Source: DATAFF01 sp036257595
Lineage (GTDB): Bacteria > Pseudomonadota > Alphaproteobacteria > Rhizobiales > Aestuariivirgaceae
Direction of reading: 5' to 3'
Assembly (NCBI GenBank): GCA_036257595.1
Contig: DATAFF010000036.1
Span: forward strand, 1 to 16,622
Length of the DNA: 16,622 nt
This document shows, piece after piece, positions 6,174 to 15,048 of this stretch. Under the pieces are notes generated by a model. That model searched no databases. It was not told the DNA's origin and saw nothing but the letters and a program-made list of their open reading frames with translations. Within the stretch, counting starts at the first letter, position 1. Each line of letters opens with the position of its first letter. A program made the position numbers and the translations under genes.

Positions 6174-8604
6174 GCCCCGCCGGATCATAGAGTGGTGAGC
6201 GATGGATCGTCGCCGCCACATTCTCGTTGGCGACGACCAGCTCGTAGCGGCCGGTGCTCAGCCAGTCGTCGCTCACGCCTTGCGGATTGCGGACATAGCC
6301 CATCCCGATCGGCGCATCGACGGTGTAGCCAAAACCGCCGCTCGTGAGATAGCCGGCGAATTCGCCGTTGCGCAGAATAGTCTCGCGGCCGACAAGAACG
6401 ATGTCGCGGTCCTCAGTGGTGAAGCCGCAAAGCTCCTTGTGCAGCGGCCGGGTGGCGGCCTCTTCCAGGGCTTTGCGGCCGATGAAGGGAAGATCCTTTG
6501 CGAGCTTAACGAAACCGCCGAGCCCGGCCTCGAACGGATTATCGTTGGCGGTGATATCGCTGCCCCAGGCGCGATAGAACTTCTCCAGCCTCAGAGATTC
6601 GAGCGCGCGATAGCCGGCAAGCCGCAAGCCATGTGCAGCACCCGCCGCCATGAGAGCGTCGAACAGCTCGGCAGCGCCGTCGACCGGCACATGCAGCTCA
6701 TAGCCGAGCTCGCCGACATAGGTGACCCTGAGCACGCGCACGGCCGTTCCCGCGGCGTTGATCGTGGCGACATGGCCGAAGGGAAAGGCCGCATTGGATA
6801 GATCGACATCGGTGAGCGCCGACAATACGGCGCGCGATCGCGGCCCCATCAGCGACAGGGTGGCGAACGCTTCGGTCACATCGGTCAGGGCGAGATCGCT
6901 GTCGCTCGGGAGGCGATCGCGGATCCAGCCGAAATCGTGGGTGCGAAAGCCGGTGCCGGTGACGATGTAGAAGCGGTCCTCGGCAAGGCGGGCAACGGTG
7001 AGATCGGCCTCGATGCCGCCGCGACGGTTGAGCAGCTGGGTGTAGGTGATGCGACCGGGCGGTCGGGTCACGTCATTGGCGCAGATCAGCGACAGTGCCT
7101 CGCTTGCCGCGGGACCGGCGAGCTCGAATTTGGCAAAGGAGCTCTGATCGAACAGGCCGACGGCATCGCGCACCGCCCGGTGCTCCTCGCCGACGGCGGC
7201 GAACCAGTTCTGCCGACCCATTGACGGCACGTCCTCGGCCTCGGTGCCAGTCGCGGCGAACCAGTTGGCGCGCTCCCAGCCGAGCTTCGAGCCGAAGCAG
7301 GCATGGCGGGCCTTGAGACGACCATAGAGCGGCGAGATCAGCCGCGGCCGTCCCGACTCGTACTCCTCATGCGGATAGGCGATGGCATAGTGGCGGCCAT
7401 AGGCCTCGAGCGTCCGTTCCCGAACGAACGCCTGGTCGCGGTGAAGTCCTGCAAAACGGCGGATGTCGACGACCCAGAGGTCGAGCGGCGCCTCGCCCGC
7501 CACAACCCATTGTGCCAGCGCCCAACCGGCGCCGCCGGCACTGGCGATGCCGAAGGCATTAAAGCCGGCACCGACGAAGAAGTTGTCGAGCTCGGGAGCG
7601 CGGCCCAGGATGAAATTCCCGTCGGGGGTAAAGCTCTCGGGCCCGTGGATCATGCGCTTGATGCCGGTGCGCTCGAGCGCCGGCACCCGTGCCAGGGCCT
7701 GGATCATGTGCTGCTCGAAGTGCTCCCAATTGTCCTCGAGCAGCTGAAAGGCGAAGTCGGACGGCGCCGGATCGACCAGCCAAGGTCGCGGATCGGGCTC
7801 ATAGCCGCCCATGACGAGCCCGCCGACCTCCTCCTTGAAATAGGTGCGGCGATCGGGGTCGCGCACCGTGGCAACGTCGCGGGCAAGGCCCGCGATCGGC
7901 TCGGTGATCAGATATTGATGCATCACCGCCTGCAGCGGCACGCTGACACCGGCAAGCGCCCCGACATCGCGGGCCCACAGCCCGGCACAGTTCACCACCT
8001 TGTCGCAGGCGATGGTGCCCTCGCGGGTGCGAACCGCCTTCACGCGACCCTCGGCAATATCGAAGCCCTCGACCCGCAAGCTCTCATGGAACACTGCGCC
8101 ATGCGCGCGGGCGCCCTTGGCAAGCGCCTGAGCGATGTCGGAAGGGCTTGCCTGACCATCGCTCGGCAGGAAGCTCGCGCCGATGAGATCATCGACCATC
8201 ATCAGCGGCCACATCGCCTTGACCTCGGCGGGCGAGAGCAGCTGCATGTCCATGCCGAAGCTTCGCGCCGTGGTGGCAAGGCGCTTGAACTCGGTCCAGC
8301 GATCGTCATTGCAGGCAAGCCTGAGGCAGCCGGTCATCTTCCAGCCAGTGGCGAGCCCGGTCTCGGCTTCGAGACGGCTGTAGAGATCGACGGAATATTT
8401 CAGGAGCTGGGTGATCGACGCCGAAGACCTGAGTTGACCGACGAGCCCGGCGGCATGCCAGGTCGAGCCCGAGGTGAGCTGGTTCTGCTCGAGGACGACG
8501 ACGTTGGCGCGATGATCGCGGGCGAGGTGATAAGCAGTGGAGCAGCCGATGATGCCGCCGCCGATCACCACGATATCGGCATGGCTCGGCACTGATGCAG
8601 TCAT
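6130..8604 (-). CDS. Dimethylglycine/sarcosine dehydrogenase-like FAD enzyme with folate-binding GcvT domain
   Basis: The 824-residue protein has the two-part build of dimethylglycine and sarcosine dehydrogenases. An N-terminal DAO flavin domain begins DIVVIGGGIIGCSTAYHLA (dinucleotide fold, residues 10-28); a linker domain follows at roughly 370-430; a C-terminal aminomethyltransferase (GcvT) region runs from about 430, ending with GYTVDAPIGMGYVRN typical of the GcvT C-domain. His50 in SGSTWHAAGL matches the histidine that carries covalently bound FAD in mammalian and bacterial homologues. Such enzymes oxidise N-methyl groups of amino acids and pass the one-carbon unit to tetrahydrofolate. 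Length is normal (about 820-850). Its ATG overlaps the kinase stop (ATGA, 8601-8604), so it is translationally coupled to the upstream kinase. The actual substrate may be dimethylglycine, sarcosine or a different N-methylated amine. Confidence 0.88.
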   Translation of the reverse strand: MTASVPSHADIVVIGGGIIGCSTAYHLARDHRANVVVLEQNQLTSGSTWHAAGLVGQLRSSASITQLLKYSVDLYSRLEAETGLATGWKMTGCLRLACNDDRWTEFKRLATTARSFGMDMQLLSPAEVKAMWPLMMVDDLIGASFLPSDGQASPSDIAQALAKGARAHGAVFHESLRVEGFDIAEGRVKAVRTREGTIACDKVVNCAGLWARDVGALAGVSVPLQAVMHQYLITEPIAGLARDVATVRDPDRRTYFKEEVGGLVMGGYEPDPRPWLVDPAPSDFAFQLLEDNWEHFEQHMIQALARVPALERTGIKRMIHGPESFTPDGNFILGRAPELDNFFVGAGFNAFGIASAGGAGWALAQWVVAGEAPLDLWVVDIRRFAGLHRDQAFVRERTLEAYGRHYAIAYPHEEYESGRPRLISPLYGRLKARHACFGSKLGWERANWFAATGTEAEDVPSMGRQNWFAAVGEEHRAVRDAVGLFDQSSFAKFELAGPAASEALSLICANDVTRPPGRITYTQLLNRRGGIEADLTVARLAEDRFYIVTGTGFRTHDFGWIRDRLPSDSDLALTDVTEAFATLSLMGPRSRAVLSALTDVDLSNAAFPFGHVATINAAGTAVRVLRVTYVGELGYELHVPVDGAAELFDALMAAGAAHGLRLAGYRALESLRLEKFYRAWGSDITANDNPFEAGLGGFVKLAKDLPFIGRKALEEAATRPLHKELCGFTTEDRDIVLVGRETILRNGEFAGYLTSGGFGYTVDAPIGMGYVRNPQGVSDDWLSTGRYELVVANENVAATIHRSPLYDPAGLKVRGAPGSNSRPT

Positions 8605-9485
8605 TGGGCTCTCCGCTCGAAGGCAGTGACAAGCCGGTCGAAGCGGGTGATGAACTCGTCGCCATGGGCGACGTAGTCAACGCCCGGGCTATCGAGAAAA
8701 AGCTCCGAGACCATGGCCCACATTGCCTCGCGCAGCGCTGAGGCAGCCTTCATCGCCTCGAAGCTTTGCCTGACCATGGCATCGGGAGCGGCGCCGAAAT
8801 AGGTGGCGAGCAGGGCGTGTTCCTCGGCGGGACCGAAACTGGCATTGGCTGCGATGTTGGCGAGGTCGAACATTGCCGTGCCGAAGCCGCCATATTCCCA
8901 GTCGATGAGCCACAGCCGCCTGCCGTCATCAAGGAAATTCGTGGGAAGGAGGTCGTGATGGCCGAAAATGATGGGCAGCGGCACCTGGGCGGCTTCGAGC
9001 CGCTCGGCAGCCTTCATCCATCCGGCAAGCAATGGGCGGTTGCGGTGACCGGCCTTGTCAAGCGTCGCGGCGTAGTCGCGCAACACATGGAACACCCAGA
9101 AGATCTGCGCCGGGCCGCGGACGTGGCGCGCCAGCTCGCGATGGCACCGCTTCAGCAGATCGGCGCATGCCGCGACATTGTCGCGGACATCGGCCTCGCC
9201 ATAGGTGCGGCCGTCGATGAATTCGAGCACCAGCAAGCCCGGCTCGTCATGAATGACGCGAGGCGACAAGCCGGCCGCATGAGCGGCGCGGCTGGTCGCG
9301 GCTTCCCGGGTGCGCGAGACATGGTGGAACGGAAAATCCTCGCCGACCCGGGCGACAGCCTTCCTGCCGCCCTCCTCGACGACGCGGAAGCTCACATTGC
9401 TCAGGCCCCCCTTCAGCGGCTCGAGCGTGATCGGACCATGCCAGCAGGGCAATGCCCGGATGCGACTTTCGGCAGTGTCGCTCAA
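8601..9485 (-). CDS. Choline/ethanolamine kinase-like phosphotransferase
   Basis: This 294-residue protein belongs to the aminoglycoside phosphotransferase/choline kinase superfamily. It shows the nucleotide loop KGGLSNVSFRV, the Brenner motif HHDLLPTNF (His176-His177-Asp178, Asn183) and the metal-binding IDWEYGG (Asp195). The stretch DDGRRLWLIDWEYGGFG followed by FDLANIAAN is closest in style to bacterial choline/ethanolamine kinases rather than to resistance enzymes. It presumably transfers phosphate from ATP to a hydroxyl of a small amino alcohol in the cytoplasm. I place the start at TTG 9483-9485 with AGGAGG (9496-9501) ten bases upstream. A further in-frame TTG at 9509 would sit upstream of that site and is less likely. 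It leads the minus-strand unit and overlaps the flavoenzyme gene by four bases. A kinase for another hydroxylated amine is equally possible. Confidence 0.82.
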   Translation of the reverse strand: MSDTAESRIRALPCWHGPITLEPLKGGLSNVSFRVVEEGGRKAVARVGEDFPFHHVSRTREAATSRAAHAAGLSPRVIHDEPGLLVLEFIDGRTYGEADVRDNVAACADLLKRCHRELARHVRGPAQIFWVFHVLRDYAATLDKAGHRNRPLLAGWMKAAERLEAAQVPLPIIFGHHDLLPTNFLDDGRRLWLIDWEYGGFGTAMFDLANIAANASFGPAEEHALLATYFGAAPDAMVRQSFEAMKAASALREAMWAMVSELFLDSPGVDYVAHGDEFITRFDRLVTAFERRAQ

Positions 9486-9529
9486 GCCCGTGATCCCTCC
9501 TGGAAACAACAGATCGGTTTGGCGCTAGA

Positions 9530-9564
9530 CAAATAAGCAATAGTGGGTAGGCATTAGGCAATAG
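9530..9564 (-). repeat. Degenerate heptanucleotide tandem repeat in the divergent promoter region
   Basis: Read on the minus strand from 9564 to 9530 the sequence divides into five 7-base units. The first and fourth (9564-9558 and 9543-9537) are identical CTATTGC, the second (9557-9551) is CTAATGC, and the third and fifth are more diverged but keep the TA at positions two and three. The two identical units are 21 bases apart, two helical turns. The array lies between the kinase start (9485) and the enolase-superfamily start (9588). It may be a regulator-binding array or a remnant of a short tandemly repeated element; nothing in the sequence decides. Confidence 0.5.
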
Positions 9565-9587
9565 AGTTGAGCGGTGAGGGACAACCC

Positions 9588-10766
9588 GTGAAGATCGATG
9601 CGATCGATGCCTTCTACCTGGCGATGCCGAAAGTGACCGAGGAGGCGGATGGCAGCCAGGATGCGCTGGTGATGCGGGTCCGCGCCGGCCGCCACACCGG
9701 ATGGGGCGAATGCGAAGCATCGCCACTCACCTCGATCGCGGCGTTGGTTGCGCCGATGTCGCATGGCGCCTGCCGCGGCGTCGGCCAGGTGGTGCTCGGG
9801 GAAAGGCTGGACGACCCGGTGGACATTGCCCGGATCGCCGCCCGCCTGCGCTTCGAATGCATGGATCTATTGCAGGCTGCCCATACCTTCTCGGGCATCG
9901 AGGCGGCGTTGTGGGACCTTCTGGGCAAGGCACGGAGCGAACCAGTATGGCGGCTTCTGGGCTCTCAGCAGAACTTCGGCAAATCTCCTTATGCATCACA
10001 ACTGTTCGGCGATACGCCGCAGGAGACGCTCGAACGAGGACGATCCGCGGCGGCCGCGGGCTATCGCGCCATGAAGTTTGGCTGGGGGCCATTCGGCAAG
10101 GGGGATCTTGCCGCCGATATCGACCAGCTCATGGCGGCACGTGAGGGGATCGGGCCTGATGCGACGCTGCTGGTCGACGCCGGACAGATCTTCGGGGAGG
10201 ACGTGGGAGAGGCCGCCCGCCGCCTGCCGGCGCTCGAGGCGGCGGGCGCGTTGTGGCTCGAGGAGCCGTTCGCCGGTCATGCGCTGGCGGCGCATGCCGC
10301 GCTCGCGGGGGCATCGTCAAAGGTCGGTCTTGCCGGCGGGGAAGCGGCGCATAACGAGATGATGGCGCGCAATCTCATCGATTTCGGTCATGTGCGCTTC
10401 ATCCAGATCGATTGCGGCCGGATCGGCGGTATCGGTCCGGCCTTCGCGGTGGCATCGCATGCCGCAAGAAAGGGCGTGACCTACGTCAACCACACATACA
10501 CCTCGCATCTCGCGCTCAGCGCTTCATTGCAGCCCTATGCCGGCCTTGGCGACCACCGTCTCGCGGAGTACCCGGTAACTCCGAAGGCGCTTGCGCAAGA
10601 GCTGACGGTCCAGCACATCGACCGTGACGCGAATGGCGAAATCTGGGCGCCGGCAGGCGTCGGACTTGGGATCGAGGTCAATCGGCAGTCGCTCGCCAAC
10701 TATCTGGTCGAGACCGAAATCAGGGTTGCCGGCAAGACGGTCTACCGGACGCCCGCTCTCGACTGA
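9588..10766 (+). CDS. Enolase-superfamily enzyme, mandelate racemase type
   Basis: The 392-residue protein has an N-terminal capping domain (about 1-125) and a TIM-barrel domain. Metal ligands are Asp197 (LLVDAGQ), Glu225 (WLEEPF) and Glu252 (GGEAAHN). The Asp275/His302 dyad and Glu327 align in spacing with mandelate racemase Asp270, His297 and Glu317. On the second barrel strand the KxK pair is replaced by Lys163-Phe-Gly (KFGWGPFG), so the second lysine is absent. Such enzymes abstract the proton alpha to a carboxylate, leading to racemisation or dehydration of hydroxy acids, sugar acids or amino-acid derivatives; the substrate here is unknown. I choose GTG at 9588 because GAGGG (9576-9580) is seven bases upstream. 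An in-frame TTG at 9567 lacks a site. It is the first gene of the plus-strand arm, 54 bases ahead of the binding-protein gene. Confidence 0.85.
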   Translation: MKIDAIDAFYLAMPKVTEEADGSQDALVMRVRAGRHTGWGECEASPLTSIAALVAPMSHGACRGVGQVVLGERLDDPVDIARIAARLRFECMDLLQAAHTFSGIEAALWDLLGKARSEPVWRLLGSQQNFGKSPYASQLFGDTPQETLERGRSAAAAGYRAMKFGWGPFGKGDLAADIDQLMAAREGIGPDATLLVDAGQIFGEDVGEAARRLPALEAAGALWLEEPFAGHALAAHAALAGASSKVGLAGGEAAHNEMMARNLIDFGHVRFIQIDCGRIGGIGPAFAVASHAARKGVTYVNHTYTSHLALSASLQPYAGLGDHRLAEYPVTPKALAQELTVQHIDRDANGEIWAPAGVGLGIEVNRQSLANYLVETEIRVAGKTVYRTPALD

Positions 10767-10820
10767 AACCGGCAAGAGTATAGAGTGCCATTCGATAACA
10801 ACACGCCCAGGGAGGGAAAA

Positions 10821-11657
10821 ATGAGGTTTGCCAGCTTCATCCGCAGCGCCGCTGTCGCTGCGGCGGTGGTCGTCGGCGCCGGGATGGCGCTTGCCGGCTC
10901 CGATGTGCCGGCTCCAGGGCAGAGCCCAAAAATCGATGCCATCAAGCAGCGCGGCATATTGAAGGTGGCCGCCATCGGCGAGTTTCCGTGGCTGCCGGAG
11001 AATACCAGCGGTAGCGGACCGCAATTCTCCGGCCCTGCCTGGCTGCTGGCCGAGGAATATGCGAAGCGGCTGGGCGTGAAGCTCGAAGTGGTGCCGGTCA
11101 GCCACGAGACCAAGGTGCCAATTTTGGCAACCGGAGAAGCCGACATCTCGATTGCGCCGCTGGCGGTCACGCCGAAGCGTCAGGAGGTGGCGAATTTCGT
11201 GGTCTACTCGCAGTCGAGCCTGTGCATGTTCGGTCTCGGCGACAATCCCAAGCTCAAGGATGCCAAGACGGTCGACGACCTGAACCGTGAGGACATCACC
11301 ATCGCCTATTTCACCGGCACGCCGCCCGAGACCTGGGCGCCTACCCGGTTTCCCAAGGCCAAGCTCAAGGGCGTGACCGGCTCTGGCGCCAATGCGCCGA
11401 TCGAGGAGATCATGGCGAAGCGCGCCGACATCGCCAGCATCGACAACGTCGCCTGGCCGCAGCTCGCCAAGCAGGTGCCGGGTCTCGTGTCGTTCCCGCA
11501 AGGCGACGAGTGCCTGCAGAGCAAGGAGATGTCGACGGGAGTCGGGCTCGCCGTCGACAAGAAGGACACGACCTTCCATGCCTGGCTGCAGTCGGTCTAT
11601 GACGAGATCAAGGACAAGGTCACGGCAGAGGAGATGCGGCTGCTGAAGGGGCAATGA
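10821..11657 (+). CDS. Periplasmic amino-acid-type ABC transporter substrate-binding protein
   Basis: This 278-residue precursor has a signal peptide (basic MRFASFIRSA, hydrophobic alanine/valine core, likely cleavage after ALA near residue 25) and the family 3 binding-protein fold. The signature GEADISIAPLAVTPKRQEVANFVVYS (105-130) includes Arg120 at the position that clamps the ligand alpha-carboxylate in HisJ/GlnH-type proteins. ASIDNVAW supplies Asp208 at the usual amino-group-binding position. Cys135 and Cys231 could form a disulfide. The ligand is thus probably an alpha-amino acid or close derivative. The ATG at 10821 has GGAGGG (10811-10816) just upstream; the earlier in-frame GTG at 10785 would spoil the signal peptide. 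It is followed by a 154-base gap before the first permease, which carries a repeat-like hairpin segment. Confidence 0.92.
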   Translation: MRFASFIRSAAVAAAVVVGAGMALAGSDVPAPGQSPKIDAIKQRGILKVAAIGEFPWLPENTSGSGPQFSGPAWLLAEEYAKRLGVKLEVVPVSHETKVPILATGEADISIAPLAVTPKRQEVANFVVYSQSSLCMFGLGDNPKLKDAKTVDDLNREDITIAYFTGTPPETWAPTRFPKAKLKGVTGSGANAPIEEIMAKRADIASIDNVAWPQLAKQVPGLVSFPQGDECLQSKEMSTGVGLAVDKKDTTFHAWLQSVYDEIKDKVTAEEMRLLKGQ

Positions 11658-11710
11658 ACTCGCAGCCTCGGTGCTTCAGCCTCCCACCCGGCTTGGTTCG
11701 CCCGCCCGCT

Positions 11711-11782
11711 TCCCAACAATGGGAGAATGAAGGCAGAACCTCCCCTCCCCCAGTGTGGAGAGGGATCGCCGGTGGGGGGAAC
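11711..11782. repeat. Hairpin-rich intergenic repeat-like element between binding protein and permease genes
   Basis: The gap 11658-11811 holds TCCCA-ACAA-TGGGA (11711-11724), then a C-rich arm (11741-11750) that can pair with TGGAGAGGGA (11756-11765) allowing single-base bulges, then GGTGGGGGGAAC (11771-11782). Alternating C-rich and G-rich blocks like this are common in dispersed intergenic palindromic repeats of Hyphomicrobiales, so I read it as such a remnant. As RNA it could lower permease expression relative to the binding protein. Only a genome-wide search can show whether it is repeated. Confidence 0.4.
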
Positions 11783-11811
11783 TCATCGGCTTTCCGCTCG
11801 GCCGTATCCCC

Positions 11812-12477
11812 TTGAACATCACCCTCAAACCGATCATCGACAGCTGGCCGTTTCTCCTCAAGGCATTGTGGATCACCGTGTCGCTCAGCATCTCCTCGAT
11901 GCTGCTCGGCCTTGTGATCGGGATCATCGTCGGAACGCTGAGAACGTATGGAGGACGGCTCGTCAATGCCGTGCTCGGCTTCTATGTCGACACCATGCGG
12001 TCGATCCCGTTGCTGGTGGTGCTGGTGTGGACCTTCTTCGCCTTTCCGCTGGTGGTCGGGCGCTCGCTCGACGCGATGACGGCCGGGATCATCGGCCTCG
12101 GCGTCCATCTCGGCGCCTATGTCGCGGAGACCATCCGGGCGGGGCTCACCTCGGTCAGACGCAATCAGATGCAAGCGGGCTTGGCGCTCGGAATGAGCCG
12201 TCTGCAGGCGATCCGCACCATCGTTCTGCCGCAGGCGCTGATCCGGATGATGCCGGCGCTCGGCTCGTTGTTCGTCATCGCCATCAAGGACAGCGCCATC
12301 GCCTCGGTCATCGCCGTGCCGGAACTCCTGCGGCAAACCCAGATCGTCGCCGGTAAAACCTATCGACCGTTCGAGCTCTACACTGCGGCGATGATCGTCT
12401 ATTTCCTGTTGTGCTATCCGGTGGCGCGGCTGGTCGACCGAGCCTATCGGCGGCTTCAGCATCTCGGCTCGTCATGA
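11812..12477 (+). CDS. Amino-acid ABC transporter permease (HisM/GlnP type), first subunit
   Basis: The 221-residue inner-membrane protein has about five hydrophobic segments and the conserved cytoplasmic EAA loop (AGLALGMSRLQAIRTIVLPQALIRMMPAL), which docks onto the ATPase. It belongs to the polar amino acid permease family (His/Glu/Gln/Arg/opine). The start is uncertain: TTG at 11812 (MNITLKPIIDSWPFLLKAL) gives a normal N-terminus but has no clear ribosome site, while an in-frame GTG at 11755 lies inside the repeat-like element and would add 19 atypical residues. The stop overlaps the next permease start in ATGA (12474-12477). It should pair with the second permease to form the channel. Confidence 0.9.
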   Translation: MNITLKPIIDSWPFLLKALWITVSLSISSMLLGLVIGIIVGTLRTYGGRLVNAVLGFYVDTMRSIPLLVVLVWTFFAFPLVVGRSLDAMTAGIIGLGVHLGAYVAETIRAGLTSVRRNQMQAGLALGMSRLQAIRTIVLPQALIRMMPALGSLFVIAIKDSAIASVIAVPELLRQTQIVAGKTYRPFELYTAAMIVYFLLCYPVARLVDRAYRRLQHLGSS

Positions 12478-13129
12478 CTTTCGACTGGAACGTCGTATGG
12501 GACAACCTGCCCCGCCTGCTCGAGGGCGCCTGGATGACCATCTGGCTCACCATGGTGACCATGGCGTTGGCGCTTCCCGGCGGCCTCATACTGGCGTTGC
12601 TCAGACTGTCACCGCTGAGATTGGTCAGCGCACCGGCAACGGCATTCGTCGAATTCTTCCGGGCGACGCCGCTGATCCTGCAGATCTATTGGGCCTATTA
12701 TGTGCTGCCCGCCTATTTCGATATCCAACTGTCGCAGCTCAGCACCGCCATCGTCGGGCTCACCTGCAACATCTCGTCCTTCAACTCCGAAACCTTCCGC
12801 GCAGGAATCGTATCGATCCGCGAAGGGCAATGGAATGCCGGGCTGGCGCTCGGCATGAGCCGGGCCGAGGTGTTCATCCGGATCATTCTGCCGCAGGCGG
12901 TGATGCGGGTGCTGCCGGCGCTCGCCTCGACCTGGGTCTCGCTGTTCAAGGACACCTCGCTCGTGTCGATCATCTCGGTCACCGACCTGTCCTATATGGC
13001 GCTCAAGGTGCGCTCCGAGACCTACCGAATTCTCGAAGTGCTGACGGCAATGGCGGTGCTCTATTGGCTGATGGGCTACCCGCAGGCCAAGATCGTCGAT
13101 TGGATTCATCGCCGCTGGAAAGTGGTCGA

Positions 13130-13133
<4 letters not shown>
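12474..13133 (+). CDS. Amino-acid ABC transporter permease (HisQ/GlnP type), second subunit
   Basis: This 219-residue permease is a paralogue of the preceding one. Its N-terminus (MTFDWNVVWDNLPRLLEGAWMTIWLT) is typical of polar amino acid permeases, and the EAA loop reads AGLALGMSRAEVFIRIILPQAVMRVLPAL. The FFRATPLILQIYW segment is a family hallmark of the membrane core. The ATG overlaps the first permease stop by four bases, and its own stop overlaps the ATPase start in ATGA (13130-13133). Two distinct permeases indicate a heterodimeric channel, as in the histidine and general amino-acid systems. Specificity cannot be read from the permeases. Confidence 0.93.
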
Positions 13134-13899
<766 letters not shown>

Positions 13900-13903
<4 letters not shown>

Positions 13904-15036
13904 CGGATCAGGCAATGCAGAATCACATCATCGATCGCGCCGAAGTGTTTCTCGTCGGGCCGGATGTCGAACGCTATACTTGGGCCGCGGGAATGACCGA
14001 ACAATATATGGTCAATATCATCCTCAGGCTGACGGCGGGGAGCGGCCTCCAGGGTCTTGCCGGCGCTGCAATGATCACGCCGCATGGATTCGACCGGTCG
14101 GTCGGCGAGGCGCTGCGGGCGGTGCTTCCCGATGTCATCGGCAAGTCACCGGCTTATCGCGAGGCGCTGTGGCATTCCTTGCGCAACTTCGGCACGCCGA
14201 TGGTACCGCAGGCCCATTCGCTCATCGACATCGCGTTGTGGGACATGGCGGCACGTCATGCCGGGCTGCCGCTTTACCAGCTGCTCGGCGGCGCCCGCGA
14301 CAAGATTCTGTCTTATGCCTCGACGCCGCTCCTTGCCGATGACCAGGCTTACATCGACTATGTCGGGGCGCGAGCTTCCGAAGGCTTCAAAGCGGTGAAG
14401 TTTCATTGCTGGTGCGTGCCGCGGCGCGACCTCAAAATGTGCGAAGCCGTGCATCGGCACTTCGGAGGGCGCGACCTGGCGCTGATGCTCGACGCCGAGC
14501 AGCGCTACGATCTCGCGGGCGCGATCATGGTGGCGAAGAAGCTCGGCGAGATGGGATTTCGCTGGTTCGAGGCGCCGCTGCCCGACACTGACATCGAAGG
14601 CTATCGCACGATACGGCAAGCGAGCTCTGTGCCGGTGATCGCCGCCGGCAATACTTGGCTCGACCTGCAGATGCTGTTGCAGGCGGTTCGGCGCGGCGCC
14701 TGGAGCGCGCTCAGGGTCGACGCCACGATCTGTGGCGGCATCACGCCAATCCGCAAGGTGATGGCGCTGGCGGAAGCCTATGGCATGACGGTGGAGATCC
14801 AGTGCTGGGGCTACACGCTGACCCAGGCGGCCAATCTCCATGTCATGCTCGCCTATGCCAATTGCGACTATTTCGAACAGCCGGTGCCCTACCCTGCCTT
14901 CGAGTTCGGTGCCAAGACGGTGATCCGCACCGATGCGCAAGGATATGTCCATGCGCCGCCGGGACCTGGGCTTGGCATCGATCTCGACTGGACGGCAATC
15001 GAAAGCGCGGCAATCATGAAATATGAAATCCGATAG
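13900..15036 (+). CDS. Divergent enolase-superfamily enzyme with altered active-site residues
   Basis: This 378-residue protein has the enolase-superfamily cap and barrel. The first two metal ligands are clear: Asp198 (LALMLDAEQ) and Glu224 (RWFEAPLP). At the third ligand position, normally Glu or Asp, the sequence reads VIAAGNTW, giving Asn251. The second-strand motif is Lys167-Phe-His169 (KFHCWC) instead of KxK. Asp274 (LRVDATICGG) is present, but the usual dyad histidine position reads EIQCWGY, so the histidine is missing. It may be a dehydratase, epimerase or isomerase with unusual chemistry; I cannot name a substrate. The ATG overlaps the ATPase stop, so it is translationally coupled to the importer. 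The SDR gene follows after 12 bases. It is clearly not a duplicate of the enzyme at 9588. Confidence 0.8.
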
Positions 15037-15048
15037 AGGAGCAGCGCA

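Noticed and set aside
7303..8595. Long plus-strand open frame opposite the flavoenzyme gene (430 codons)
   Set aside because: It is antisense to a gene with clear FAD and GcvT motifs, and its translation shows no recognisable domain or ribosome site; GC-rich codon bias produces such frames.
9486..9587. Possible -35/-10 promoter pairs in the divergent region
   Set aside because: TTGG- and TTGC-like hexamers occur on both strands, but none has a fair -10 box at 16-18 bases; calling one would be guessing.
10767..10820. TATAGA-like sequence before the binding-protein gene as a separate promoter
   Set aside because: No matching -35 hexamer lies at suitable spacing, and read-through from the upstream gene is sufficient.
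12497..13129. Upstream extension of the ATPase frame
   Set aside because: It is out of frame through the second permease gene; the ATPase begins properly at the ATGA overlap at 13130.
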